From Pinguiococcus pyrenoidosus (Eukaryota; Sar; Pinguiophyceae; Pinguiochrysidales; Pinguiochrysidaceae), in the NCBI GenBank assembly GCA_019677205.1, contig JAAMXY010003276.1, forward strand, positions 1 to 15,959: 15,959 nucleotides of DNA, in the 5' to 3' direction. The notes below the pieces were generated by a model that worked only from the letters and a program-made list of their open reading frames with translations, had not been told where the DNA came from and searched no databases. This document shows positions 1 to 9,249 of the stretch, piece after piece. Each line of letters begins with the position of its first letter. The stretch's first letter is position 1. The position numbers and the translations under genes were made by a program.

Positions 1-109
1 ATGCACGAATCGTCGCCTCGCCGGCCCGTAGCTTCTTGACTATCCTGCGCCGCCTCTCCGCGGCGCCGGCCGTGACGATCTCCTCGGCCACCAGCGCCAT
101 CAAAGGCAT
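1..109 (-). CDS. possible partial exon running off the left edge
   Basis: On the minus strand an ATG at 109 (a second at 100) opens a frame without stops to the window edge, 36 codons. It begins MPLMALVAEEIV, followed by a very basic run with four consecutive arginines and then KKLRAGEATIRA. The composition looks like real protein (amphipathic, Arg/Ala/Glu rich), and the frame is also open upstream past 220. I do not recognise the family. It lies on the same strand as the membrane protein gene that stops at 213. I looked for a splice joining the two and found no GTRNG donor near that gene's end, so I treat it as separate. It could be the first exon of the next gene leftward, or a chance open frame in GC-rich DNA. 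Confidence 0.2.
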   Translation of the reverse strand, partial: MPLMALVAEEIVTAGAAERRRRIVKKLRAGEATIRA

Positions 110-212
110 GCGAACGGGCTTGCGCACGCAGCCAGGCCAGGCATCCCCTCGTGGGCTGTTGTCGGAGATCGAGCTGCGCCACCCACAACTCGATGCTTCT
201 TCTTCTGCATCT

Positions 213-1334
213 CTAGTCGATGAAGATGACCAGCAGCGCGAAGGTTATTGAGTACACGGTGAGCCAGTACAGGAAGACCTGCGCTGTCTTCTTCCGAAGC
301 TGTACGATCACGTGCCATGCGAGCGCCACGAGCATGGCACCTTCTTGCTGGAGCATGAATGTCGCGGAGAACGTCAGACTGTTCTGCGTCAGTGGCTGGA
401 CGATCTCAATCGCGAACGAGTTCTTGTCCCAGATGCCTGCCAATACCCTTGCCTTCCGGAGCGACAGCGCCTGGACTGCCTGAGCGCTCGACGTGAGCCC
501 CTGGCGGAAGAATCTCGTCACCGCCCATCGAAGGCGGCAGAGCCACGACGAGCCCGGCTTGCAGATTGTGCGCACGGGCGGGTCGACAACGAGCATTGCG
601 AGGCCTTCCTCCGCGGAGCGGATGCCAGCGGCAGCTCGGTCAAGCTGTGCGTTCAATGAAGACACTCGCATGACGAGATGCCACATGCAGATCTCGCCCA
701 CGATGGTCACGAAGCTCAGGGGCATGTTGTCCACTTCGCTCAGAACGTAGGCCCCGAGGAAGCGCTGCACCCAGAACCACCTCGTGAACCACCCTCCCCG
801 GCCAAAGAGAATGACGCCCGTCTTCATCGTGCGCATGTGCGTCCGCGACGTCTCGTCGTACTCGCTGCCCTCCTCCGCGTCCATGTCCACCGCGAAGTCC
901 GAGTGCGCATGCGACGACATAAGGAAGCTGATGTTGCGCGCACAAGCCCGGAAGAGCCGGTTCACCCCCTCGTGGGTGTCCGACAGCTCCTGCTCCGTCA
1001 CGGAGAAGTCGTAGTCGCGGCGGCTTCGGTACGTGCGGGGCACGTGAAGCTCCACGCCGTCCACAAACTCCGCGAGGCTCTCGCTGGCCACGTGCAGCGC
1101 CAGCCACTCTCTCGCGAAGAAGATCACCGTCGTCGCCAGCACGAAAACGCAAAGAGCCAAGCAGCCTTGCCGCACTTGTTGCTGGATCCTTGGCGCCTCG
1201 TCCACCTGAAAGAAAGACTTGTTCTCGCTGAGCTCGCTCTTCTTCTCCTCTGGCGGTGACATGCCTGCCAACACCCGCTGCAGCGTCACGCGGGCGGAAT
1301 GCGCCCGGCGCGTCAGCACGGGCGGCTTCTCCAT
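213..1334 (-). CDS. predicted multi-pass membrane protein, family not recognised
   Basis: This is a single uninterrupted 373-codon frame. The N-terminal 50 residues are hydrophilic and charged. A clear hydrophobic segment lies at about 57-76 (rich in L, V, F), a weaker one at about 203-224, and two close to the C-terminus at about 330-347 and 352-372, separated by a short RKK loop. Residues 140-170 form an acidic, His/Asp/Glu-rich loop. The last segment (TVYSITFALLVIFI) is reminiscent of the final helix of gustatory-receptor-like 7TM proteins, but I see too few clear helices to claim that family. No cleavable signal peptide is apparent. The gene is divergent from PEX16, with 296 nt between the start codons. 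No conserved catalytic motif was seen. The start at 1334 is the first ATG of the open frame. An additional 5' exon or an unspotted intron is possible. Confidence 0.6.
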   Translation of the reverse strand: MEKPPVLTRRAHSARVTLQRVLAGMSPPEEKKSELSENKSFFQVDEAPRIQQQVRQGCLALCVFVLATTVIFFAREWLALHVASESLAEFVDGVELHVPRTYRSRRDYDFSVTEQELSDTHEGVNRLFRACARNISFLMSSHAHSDFAVDMDAEEGSEYDETSRTHMRTMKTGVILFGRGGWFTRWFWVQRFLGAYVLSEVDNMPLSFVTIVGEICMWHLVMRVSSLNAQLDRAAAGIRSAEEGLAMLVVDPPVRTICKPGSSWLCRLRWAVTRFFRQGLTSSAQAVQALSLRKARVLAGIWDKNSFAIEIVQPLTQNSLTFSATFMLQQEGAMLVALAWHVIVQLRKKTAQVFLYWLTVYSITFALLVIFID

Positions 1335-1630
1335 GCTGCTTTGGACGCGCGGCGCGGCGTTGATCCGAACGCGAGCGCAGCTGATGCTGTGCTTTAGCGA
1401 ACTTCAAGAGGACTATCAGAGACGTTTCAATAATTGAATTATACAATGAATATTGTATGTATTGAAAGTTTGAAAATCAGCCAATCAGGAGGGTGAATAT
1501 TGAAATGATCATCCAAGTTTCCACCCCGATTTCCCGCGCCCTTTGCGTGGGACAGAAGTTCGAAAAGTTGGGCGCTCCGCACCCGTGTTTTGGGGTCTTG
1601 GTCTCCGACGGTTGGTGATCGGCTTCTCCC
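1335..1630. promoter_or_regulatory. divergent intergenic promoter region between the membrane protein gene and PEX16
   Basis: This 296-nt gap serves both flanking genes. It contains an AT-rich patch at about 1428-1475 in otherwise GC-rich sequence, including a perfect inverted repeat at 1441-1458 (ATACAAT, 4-nt spacer, ATTGTAT). An exact E2F-type octamer TTTCCCGC lies at 1530-1537, 93 nt before the PEX16 start codon. An in-frame TGA at 1616-1618 bounds the PEX16 frame upstream. Confidence 0.45.
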
Positions 1631-2758
1631 ATGACGGCTTTAGGGCAATGTCTTGACCAGTACAAGCGCTTTGTGCGGGAAAACCCGCTGCAAGTTCAGC
1701 TGCTTGAGACGGCGGCGCAAAGCGTTTTCTTTCTGCTCCCATCTCGCTTCGGCGGCGACAGCGACGACGTCGGCTCAGAGGTGTGAAACACTTCTTCCAT
1801 GACGCTTGTTTCAGCTGATGTGCTCATCGGTGCTTGCGTTCCCCATGTTCCCGATGGAAAGGTCTGCTACGCACTTTCGCGGCTCTTCCACTTCTTCAAT
1901 GAGCAGATTCAGCTGGAAGAGACGCTCTCGTCGGGGACGAAGCATCAAGCGTTGCGAGCGCTGCTGTCCGTGCTGTCCATCCTAGATCTGTCGCTGGAGA
2001 AAATCGCGAAGAACCGCGGCGAACGCGCTCGAGACACGGTGATCATCGTGGTCGAAGCGCTCCGATGCGCCGTGAAGCTGTATATCGTGTCGCAGGAGCG
2101 CGAGATCTTCACGAACTTTGAGGGAAAAGGTTCGCGGCGCGCCATAGAGGGCGAGTGGGAGGAGGTGTCCACAAACTTAGAAAGGGAGTCCGCCGAAGCG
2201 CGCTCCGAGGGCGACGGCCTGCTGCTGCTGGGAGAGATCTTGCACATCCTCAGGCCGTTTCTCTTCTGCGTGATCGAGCGACTGGTCCTCCGGCGACAGC
2301 TCCGCCGCTTGGGGAAGGGCGAGGGGCCTCCGAATAGCTACGGAAGCTGGCTTCTTTTGGCAGGGAGCTTCTGGATGGACTTCTTAAGCGACCGGAGCTC
2401 CGGGGCGGCCCTTGCGCGGCGGGAGGTGGACTTGCTGGAGCTGGGCGTTCGGTCGGCGGAGTCGTTGCGGTCCACGACGGGGCCTCGCACCGGGACGGGC
2501 ATTCTCACACGCGAGGCCAGTCTCACGAGGGCAATGATGAGGTTCGCGGAGCAGAAGGAGGAGCTCCGGAGGCGAAAGATGCAGTGGCTCCTGTACCTTC
2601 TGAGATCCCCCCTGTTCCAATTGATCTGTGAGCCCGTGGCAAAGACGACAGACAAGGTGCTCGGCCGTGCCCCTTTGATCGGATCCCTGTCAAACTACGC
2701 GATGCAGCTTCTGATGCACATTCAGAGCCATCACTTCTACACCAGCGGGTCTAGCTAG
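1631..2758 (+). CDS. PEX16: peroxisomal biogenesis factor 16 (two exons)
   Basis: PEX16 is a peroxisomal/ER membrane peroxin that helps insert membrane proteins and form peroxisomes de novo. Exons are 1631-1780 and 1862-2758. The 81-nt intron (GAG|GTGTGA ... GGAAAG|GTC) is phase 0 and would otherwise hit TGA at once. The product is 348 aa, against about 336 for the human protein. Exon 1 carries the family's N-terminal signature, YKRFVRENPLQVQLLETAAQ followed by LLPSRF, corresponding to Y..F...HP....QLET......L..GRF in known PEX16. Exon 2 continues with ALSRLFHFFNE, a membrane-associated stretch at about 170-190 (LLLLGEILHILRPF), and the conserved C-terminal motif QWLLYLLRSPLF at about 291-302, ending ..HFYTSGSS. 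The ATG at 1631 is the first after an in-frame stop at 1616. The AAG acceptor is atypical here; it was chosen because it alone restores the conserved frame with a GTRNG donor. The gene converges on RRP41, with only 65 nt between stop codons. Confidence 0.9.
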
Positions 2759-2823
2759 GCGGAAGGCGGCCCGCACCCGCGAACCTTCCGATGCAAAGGG
2801 GACGGAGGTCCACCGTTGCAAAG

Positions 2824-3701
2824 CTAAAGCTCTCGATTACTTTCAAGGAGGCCTTCTATGTGCTCTCTCAAGGGCTGCTGGACCACATCATAGATCATGG
2901 CGCATCCATCACAGGCGGCTGCCAGCAGATCACTGAACGTATCCATGGGCACCTTGCAATCGACCTGCGCGAGCACGACCTTGCTGGTGTGCGCCAGCGC
3001 CGCAACGGTAATCTGTGCGACAAGCGACGGTCAGCTACCGCCATGCCCGGGAAGGCGGCGTCGTCATCGGGCTCGTGGCCTACCTCGGGGGGATCTCCAG
3101 CTTTCTCCAGGTGGTTCATGTCCAAAACTATGGTGCTATCTAGGTAGCCGGCCGTGCACGCAGTGACCGTGTCCTGCATCGCGATGCCGGCTTCCATCAA
3201 CGCAGACGAGGCTGCGTTGATGCAGGCGGAGAGCGGCGAGCCGTCCATCTGGAAGACTTGGATCACAATGTCGATCTGCGCTCGCGGATACAGCTCGGTC
3301 ATGATGACGGAATCGAACAGCTTCTCCATCGCCATGCGATACTCCGTGATTTTTCGGTCTTCCGGCCGGCGAACCTTCCGGTTGGTTCCCGCAAACGGCG
3401 CAATGCGGAAGTCGCAGTGGATGCTGGCCTCCTCGGTGCCGTTTCGAGACCGCTGCGAAGGCTCTCGCGGCCCCACGACACATGCCAGCACCTTTGTCTG
3501 TCCAAGCTCGAAGTAAGCCGCGCCATCCACCTGCCAAAACGCTTGGATTTACACTTCGTACTCCAGCAATCCTCGAGACGCGACGTCGCGTACCTCGTGG
3601 GTGCTGGCTCCGAGGGTCAGCACGCAGCGGCGGACTTCATGAGGCCGCCGGCCGTCCGCGCGCAGACCCGCCGCCGCGAGGAAATCGTTCTTTAGGGACA
3701 T
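2824..3701 (-). CDS. RRP41: exosome complex subunit RRP41 / EXOSC4 (RNase PH-like, three exons)
   Basis: This is a core-ring subunit of the RNA exosome, the 3'-to-5' RNA processing and decay machine of nucleus and cytoplasm. Exons (minus strand) are 3701-3594, 3530-3084 and 3012-2824, coding 247 aa (human EXOSC4 is 245). Both introns are phase 0: 3531-3593 (63 nt, GAG|GTACGC...GGCAG) and 3013-3083 (71 nt, GAG|GTAGGC...CACAG with CTGAC near the end). Motifs in order: LRADGRRPHEVR (about 13-24), DGAAYFELGQTKVLACVVGP (about 38-57), the basic RKVRRPEDRK segment, LYPRAQIDIVIQVFQMDG, the INAASSALMEAG helix and the DTVTACTAGYLDS strand. The final exon gives ITVAALAHTSKVVLAQVDCK and a C-terminal helix ending SNREL. 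An ATG at 3746 is also in frame, but it lies on the far side of a 14-bp palindrome and would add residues unlike the family, so 3701 is preferred. I did not assess whether phosphorolytic residues are retained. Confidence 0.95.
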
Positions 3702-3721
3702 GGCGCGTTCAAAAGCGCCGA

Positions 3722-3735
3722 TTTTGGCGCCAAAA
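3722..3735. promoter_or_regulatory. perfect palindromic E2F-type site upstream of RRP41
   Basis: TTTTGGCGCCAAAA is a perfect 14-bp palindrome made of two back-to-back E2F/DP half sites (TTTGGCGC). It lies 21-34 nt upstream of the RRP41 start codon and about 240 nt from the divergent Trx/BioD-like gene, so it could serve either gene. The match to the E2F consensus is seen directly; binding is inferred. Confidence 0.5.
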
Positions 3736-3978
3736 AGTCGCGGCAATTCCAGCGTTCGTGGCTATCAAGACTTTCAGTATCCGTCAAGATTCAATTTCCG
3801 CTCTTCTGCGAAGAGTCAGCCAAATCACATTCTGCATGTGGTATAATTATTCGATGAATTCACAGCAGCTCGCTCTTCCAGACAACTCCGCTGACGGGCC
3901 CGAGCGCCATGCGGAGCGCCATCCCTGAGTTGGATGCACTGGCCGCTTCTCTCTGTGATGAGCATATTGAGCTGTGGT

Positions 3979-5564
3979 ATGGCCAAGGAAGCCACGTGGC
4001 TCCGCGACGCCGCGGCGCTGTCGTCTTTTCTTGATTCCGAGCCGTCAGCTGACAAGATCATCGCGTTCAGCGCGGATTTCTCGCGCCTCAGTCGCCATCT
4101 GGAGCCCCAGATCCGCTCTCAGCTGTCCGAATGCGCCGTGAGGAGTGCGGTGCTTGACGCCGGCCTCGCACTGAGCGACGACAGCGTGGGACACCTGGTC
4201 TTCGAGCGCTGGGCAGTCCCGGCCCTCCCCGCCGTGGGCTTCTGGAGGGGAACGACGCTTCTCGGAGTGATGGAAGTCGCGCCGGGAGGGGGGAAACAGT
4301 TGCAAGAGGCCCTCAAGGTGTACCAGAGTGGCGGAAACCCGATTCAAAAACCGTCGCGGCCGACACGACCACGAACTCCGACCGAGAAGCCGCTGCTGCT
4401 GTTTATCGCGGGCGATCGGGCGTCCGTGGGCAAGACCAGCACGTGCCTCGGCATCCTAGCGAAGATTCTGAGTGAGGGGATCTATCAGGTGAGATTGTGG
4501 GCGGAGAATCGTAAGAAGAAGAAAATACGAGGTTCGGCGACTGACGCGCCTGGCCAGGCGCACGAGATTGCGTACATCAAACCCGCCACGCAGAACGAGA
4601 AGCCGCAGCCGGTGACCAGGTTCTGCGAGGCCGTTGGGATCGAGGCTGTCGGGGTGGGGCCCATCGTGTTCTATAAGGGCTTCACGCGGGCGTTCCTGGA
4701 CGGAGAGGTCGAGGGAGGCGCTTCGGGGCTCCTGGCAAGCGCCGCGCTGGCCGTCGACGAGCTCGGGAAGAACAAGCGCCTCGTCGTCGTGGACGGAGTT
4801 GGCTACCCCGCGGTGGGATCCATCTGCGGCGTCTCGAACGCTGACATTGCCGAGGTACGCGAACAGCGTTGGCCCTGAATGCAGCAGCAGGCTAAACGAA
4901 GCTGCCAAAGGCGATTGGGGCGGCGGTGCTCCTCGTGGGGAAGTCCGGCGTCGGAGATGCAGTCGACAGCTTCAACCTGAATGCGGCCTACTTCGAGAAG
5001 CGCAGCATACCCGTGATAGGGGGGATATTCAACAAGCTGGATACGCAGGGATACTATTCGCTGGAGAATTGCGCAGCTGCCGTTGGGAGCTATTTTCGGC
5101 AGTTTCGACCTCTCCAAAGCATCTACGGCTTCGTCCCCAAGGTGGACGTGCCCGACGAAGCTGTCGTGGACGCTCTTTCTCCGCTTTTCAAGGTATGCAT
5201 GCGCGCCTCCGATCGAGGCGGGTTCGCGCGCACCTGACCAGCGCTTCCAATCCAGGGGCCGTTTGAACGCCTGCGGCAGCAGGACTCGAAGGAGGATGCA
5301 TTGAAGCTCGCCAGGGGACTTCTGGCGGGGCAGGTCATCATGGAGCATTTGGACGCCCGTCACCTTGTGGAAGACCTGCTTCTGACCAGACGAAAGGCTG
5401 CGCAGCCCCGGCTCCGTGCGGCATCGGAGGATCGGATGGACATCGAAGTTGCTCCAAGGCAGAAAAGGGTCGCTCCCGCGCCGACTCGCAAGGCGAAGAG
5501 GGCCAGAACGCGCGCAGAGATCGAAGCGGAGGCGCTTGAGAAGGGCGCAAGGTCTGGAGGATGA
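3979..5564 (+). CDS. thioredoxin-like domain fused to a BioD/CobQ-type P-loop protein (four exons)
   Basis: Exons are 3979-4488, 4558-4854, 4902-5192 and 5256-5564, giving 468 aa. The introns (69, 47 and 63 nt) are all phase 0: CAG|GTGAGA, GAG|GTACGC and AAG|GTATGC. The first is a multiple of three without stops, so it reads through. Residues about 20-115 resemble a thioredoxin fold: DKIIAFSADF, then VLDAG, then a cis-proline-like VPALPAVGFWRG. There is no CxxC, since DFSRLS sits at the usual active site, so redox chemistry is unlikely. Residues about 138-366 form a dethiobiotin-synthetase/cobyrinate-synthase-like P-loop domain: GDRASVGKTS (about 145-154, spaced as in BioD), IAYIKP after splicing, VVVDGVGYPAVGS, NADIAE, AAVLLVGKSGVGDAVDSFN and GGIFNKLD. 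The C-terminal 60 residues are basic (KRARTRAE) and could be a nuclear signal or disordered tail. In-frame ATGs exist at 3934 and 3979; MAKEATWL at 3979 is my choice, giving 15 fewer residues. Two short open frames (from 3854 and 3909) precede it. The substrate is unknown, and biotin synthesis should not be assumed. Confidence 0.78.
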
Positions 5565-5874
5565 AAGTAAGCCGACGCTTGCACCTTCGTGCCATTAAGG
5601 TGCCATCAAGGTGCCATCGAGGACTGGTGCAGGAGTCGGCGAAAAGAGCGAAAAGCGGAAAGACAAGAGACAGAGGATAATAGCTAGAGCAAGGGTCGGC
5701 GATTTGCAGAGAGAAGTGACGGAGATGCCAAAGACCTCGGCCCCTGGAATGACCGGACGCGCATGCGTCCTCGATACAGGACGTCAGAGCTCTTTAAAGC
5801 AGTTGTAGTCTGCCGAGTCGATCTAATCAAATCTCGACCAAAACCTTTTCCACGCAACTATGTCTCGCTAGAGG
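5565..5874. other. convergent intergenic spacer
   Basis: This 310-nt gap lies between the stop codons of two convergent genes. Apart from a three-copy 11-bp tandem repeat at 5589-5621 I see nothing conserved. A 65-codon plus-strand frame (5611-5808) begins inside the repeat, has low-complexity KRKDKRQR composition, and is not supported as a gene. The spacer presumably contains both 3' untranslated regions. No AATAAA was noticed. Confidence 0.5.
5589..5621. repeat. 3 x 11-bp tandem repeat
   Basis: Three consecutive copies of GTGCCATYRAG (GTGCCATTAAG, GTGCCATCAAG, GTGCCATCGAG) follow 25 nt after the stop codon of the Trx/BioD-like gene. The repeat is short and imperfect, probably simple slippage in a 3' UTR. 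Confidence 0.8.
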
Positions 5875-8813
5875 TCAAGACGCCGCAGCGCTCATGGCGT
5901 CCTCGCTCCTTCTATCGCTAGAGCCTTCGCACAGCACTGGGATGAGGCTGGTGAGCAAGAGCTTTACCAGTGCGGGGTCATCGAGGTACGCGATGTGGGC
6001 CGCACGGCCAATCATGGTGTCCAGACTTGACGACACCTGCGAAGTTTGCAGAACCGCGCAGTTTGCACATACGCAGGGTCAGAAGAAGCGCAGCCACAAA
6101 GCGAAAGGGGGAACGGAGGAGAGAGGGGGGGCACTCGTTGGTCGCTTGGTTGGATGGAGAAGCCTCACCTACCTTTGAGAAGTCCGTGCGCAAACACATT
6201 CGGATGATGCCCGAGGGTTTGCATGGCGCAACAAGGTTTGCTGCCATGCGAATCAGAAGGGGCCCACCCTCTTTCTCGGAGGCCTTTTCCGCCTCTTCGC
6301 AGATCTGGATCCTCGCTGAATGCAGCGGGACATAGTCATCCTGATGGCTGCCCACGAGGATGAGGTGATTGAAGCACTCAAGTCCGCTCTGCTGCGACAA
6401 GGAGTACAAGCACGTCTGCTCCTTGTCCCGATGGTCCAGCAGCTTCAACTCGGTCAGCACGTCCGCGCGCCGGAGCTTGGTTATCGCCCAGATGCCGCTC
6501 TGCACGATCTGACTCCGGCTGAACATTTGCCCCAGGTGCGGCGACGCGAGGCTGATGAAGCAATGCAGCCGGGGCAAGAAAAGGCGGAGGAGCGGATCTG
6601 TCAGAGCGGATCTCACAATAAGGGACCCAATGCTGTGCCCAACGAAGCTTAGGCGGCCTCCCTCGCCGCTGACAATCCAAGGGGCCTTGTCGAGGAGGAA
6701 GCTCCGGACCTCCTTCGCGAGGATCCCGCCCATCTCCGCGAGGGGCAGCTCACTACTGCTCTCATTGGCTTTGGAAGCGAAGACGATCGACTCCGGAAGC
6801 AGCACGCGGAGCCAGTTCTTGAGCATCCGCATGTCAAAGGCTGTCCCCTCGTACCCGTGGACCACGATGATAACGTGACGCGCGCCGCGGTCGTTGTCCA
6901 CCAGCGACTGTGCCAATACCTCTTCATTCTCTTCCGAGAAGGCCTCTAGGAAAAGCCCTCCTCGCCGCCGCGACTGGCTTATGATGCGCTCCTCTCCAGG
7001 GGATCGTGTCGCCTTCTCCGCCTCACTGTGAAAGTGGCCCTGAATCGTCTCCCCGTGGCCGCTCACCCGTGACAGCGTGTGGGTGCACATGTACTGCTCG
7101 ACGATCCCAACCGGCAACGCTCTCGCGTCGGCCGTCTTGAACAGCGCGTCGCCCCAAGTGTTGAGATCGACAATCGACGGCCACTCCGGCGCATTGGAGC
7201 TCGTGTGGGCCGCCATGTCATCACACAGGCCTTCAAGCTCCCCGCACGAGCGAGGCACCAGCAAGTACCCCTTTCGGCAAGCGTGCGTGGACAGCCGGCT
7301 CGTCCAGAGCCGATAGCTGTCTGCTCGCCACTGCCTCCGCAGGCCTCGGGTCATGATCTTGCTGAGCATGGGCACCAGCGTTGCGAACTTGGTCCACGCG
7401 ATGAAGCAGTACTGCGCCACGGTGTGAAGATCGCTGACGAGTTCGTTGGACACCACGATCGGCGTCGCGGCCTCCTGACCGGGAACGATGGGCATGGCCA
7501 CGTGCTTCATGAAGGTCGCCGTGGGCAACAGGAACCCTGGCGTCATGTTCTTCTTGGGAGACTGCGCCTCCGCCAGGCGGTCCAGCGTCACCACTTCGGG
7601 CGACGCCTGCTGCACCGGTACGGGCCAGCGCCCGAGGGACAGGACCGCGGTCACGACGTCTACGTCACCGCGCTGATACGCGTCCTTGGGGAACAAGCGC
7701 TCCTCAATCGCCCGAACCTCTTCGGGAACCTCCGAAAGCTCAAGCAGCTCAAGATCCTCCAGCACCTTCGCGGGGTCGACGTCCCCCGCGGCGGCGAACT
7801 GCATCTGAAGATGCGGCGGGTCTCCTCTCGAGTGCAGAGACGACGTTGAGCAGGAGGAATTGCACCTCGACTTGCTCGTCGACTCGAGGCCAAAGAGGCT
7901 CGCCGCCCACTCCAGGCTCTCCGTGGCGAACTTGTGCGCCGTCAGGAGGGGCCTTACGTACTGCTGCTTGAGCAGCAGCCCAGCCTCTTCCACTTCCTTG
8001 CGGGGACGGAAGACGTAGGCCTGCTGCGTCTCCGCTGCTTCGGCCGCCGCTTCCGGAGACTCCTTGGACTCTGGTGCCAACGAGTTCGCCGGAGGGAAAA
8101 GGTAGCAAGCAATCTCGACGTCCCGCGACCGCGCGTGCTCGTGCTTCACCGGGCGCGCGTGGGAGGCCTCGAACTTCAGGTTGGTCACCAGCGTGTGGAA
8201 AGTCATCTCCACTTCGCACAAGTGCATGTCATCAAAGGTCACCGGGTAGAAGGCGTGGAGCCCACGAGCCACCTGCCGGATGAGGAGCCGCTGGGTCGCC
8301 ACGCATTCGAACTGCGGCTGCGGAGGAATCAAATCCGCCAGCGATCGCGACTCGACGCCCTTCACAAAGGGACAGAAGAAGAGCGCCACATGCAGTTCCG
8401 CGTCGGTGTCCGCCTGATCCGCCGGGAACGTCAACTGGAAGTGCGCGCCCTCGTTCAACTCCACAGTCTCGTCGCGATACCGAATGGGAATCACCCGAGT
8501 CACATACGAGGAGCCGTCTCCGCTCAGCTCCCCCGAGAACAGCACCTCATGCGCCTCGTACGGGACGCGGTCTCCACCCACGAAGCTGTCCAAAGTGGGC
8601 GGCTTCGCAAACGTAGCGTATGGCGTGGCAACGCCGGCGTTGTGGTGCGAATTCCCCGAGAGCTTCACAAAGTACAACCTGGACGGAGCGGGAGATGCGC
8701 GCTTAGGGCGTCAGTTTTGGGTGCTCTCGACCACTCGCGTACCCCCGACTGTAGAGCTCGAGATTGGTGAACTTCGCCACATGCGCGACCAAGTCCACCT
8801 GGATGTGAAACAT
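5875..8813 (-). CDS. FAM135-type protein with C-terminal DUF676 alpha/beta-hydrolase (three exons)
   Basis: Exons (minus strand) are 8813-8743, 8678-6173 and 6036-5875, giving 912 aa. Intron 1 (8679-8742, 64 nt, GG|GTACGC...TCCAG) is phase 2; intron 2 (6037-6172, 136 nt, AAG|GTAGGT...CGCAG) is phase 0. Splicing exon 1 restores the FAM135 N-terminus: FHIQVDLVAHVAKFTNLELY joined to SRG|LYFVKLSG. An in-frame TAG lies upstream, so the ATG at 8813 is the first. The middle (about 200-600) is poorly conserved with acidic, Ala/Glu-rich and Ser-rich patches. The C-terminal lipase-like domain has HVIIVVHGYEG (His-Gly about 631), the nucleophile elbow FVGHSIGS (Ser about 706), GSHQDDYVPLHSARI (acid at about 804-805), and from the last exon DTMIGRAAHIAYLD (His about 873). 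All triad positions are therefore present. FAM135/DUF676 proteins are eukaryotic putative lipases or esterases of unclear substrate. No signal peptide is seen. Confidence 0.9.
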
Positions 8814-9249
8814 GCTGCTGTGCGCGCCAGACTTGGCGCTGCGGCCGGAACGCGCTGTGGAGTTCTTGATTGGCTCCTACCGGTCATTTGGGGTTTCGAA
8901 GGTCAGTCCATTAAGTTTGAGCTTGTGGTACCAGGGAAGATGAGACTAGATCATCACTTTCACCCCTATCCCTTTGGAGATCACAAAATTCAGGCAAATT
9001 ATATGCTGGAAGCGACCATGGTAGAATCACGTCGGTGGGTGGTGCAGCATCTCCTGACCAACTAATGACGGTTCGAATGCTACCAAAGTTGAGTTTGTCC
9101 ATTTTCCATTTCTGGCTATACCTGGTACTAGTTGTAAAGAAATCCGAAATTTTATTTTATTCGTCAACGCCGCATGACTTGGTTTCCCGCCTTTTCCGCT
9201 TGATTTTCGAGGGATCTCCCCGCGATTTCATCACCGCCACATCTCCGCC
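8814..9249. promoter_or_regulatory. divergent promoter region between the FAM135-like and RecQ genes
   Basis: This 436-nt gap separates two start codons. Near the FAM135-like start is an inverted repeat at 8824-8839 (GCGCCA, 4-nt spacer, TGGCGC), built from E2F-like half-site cores. An AT-richer stretch spans about 8935-9175. Near RecQ an exact E2F octamer TTTCCCGC sits at 9183-9190, 60 nt before the ATG. Plus-strand open frames crossing the gap are extensions of antisense shadows, and I do not call them genes. Confidence 0.45.
9183..9190 (+). promoter_or_regulatory. E2F-type octamer upstream of RecQ
   Basis: TTTCCCGC exactly matches the E2F/DP consensus TTTSSCGC and lies 60 nt upstream of the RecQ start codon. 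S-phase control would suit a replication-associated helicase. The motif is seen; the function is inferred. Confidence 0.45.

Noticed and set aside
640-1446. 268-codon minus-strand frame overlapping the membrane protein gene
   Set aside because: It is a different frame of the same strand with Arg/Ala/Gly-rich shadow composition. The hydrophobic-segment frame is more credible.
1675-1688. Palindrome GCGGGAAAACCCGC, E2F-like, apparently upstream of the 1799 open frame
   Set aside because: Splicing shows it lies within PEX16 exon 1, coding for the conserved RENP segment, so it is coding sequence rather than a promoter element.
1799-1861. ATG at 1799 as the start of the PEX16 frame
   Set aside because: It falls inside the proposed intron. 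Exon 1 at 1631-1780 supplies the conserved PEX16 N-terminus.
5589-5621. Possible CRISPR-like or regulatory repeat array
   Set aside because: The 11-bp units are directly adjacent without spacers, so this is simple tandem duplication.
5611-5808. 65-codon plus-strand frame after the Trx/BioD-like gene
   Set aside because: It starts inside a tandem repeat, has low-complexity charged composition, and lies in the convergent 3' spacer.
7079-8770. Long plus-strand frames (256 and 278 codons) opposite the FAM135-like gene
   Set aside because: They are shadows of a 2.5-kb coding exon; they are Arg/His-rich and carry no motifs.
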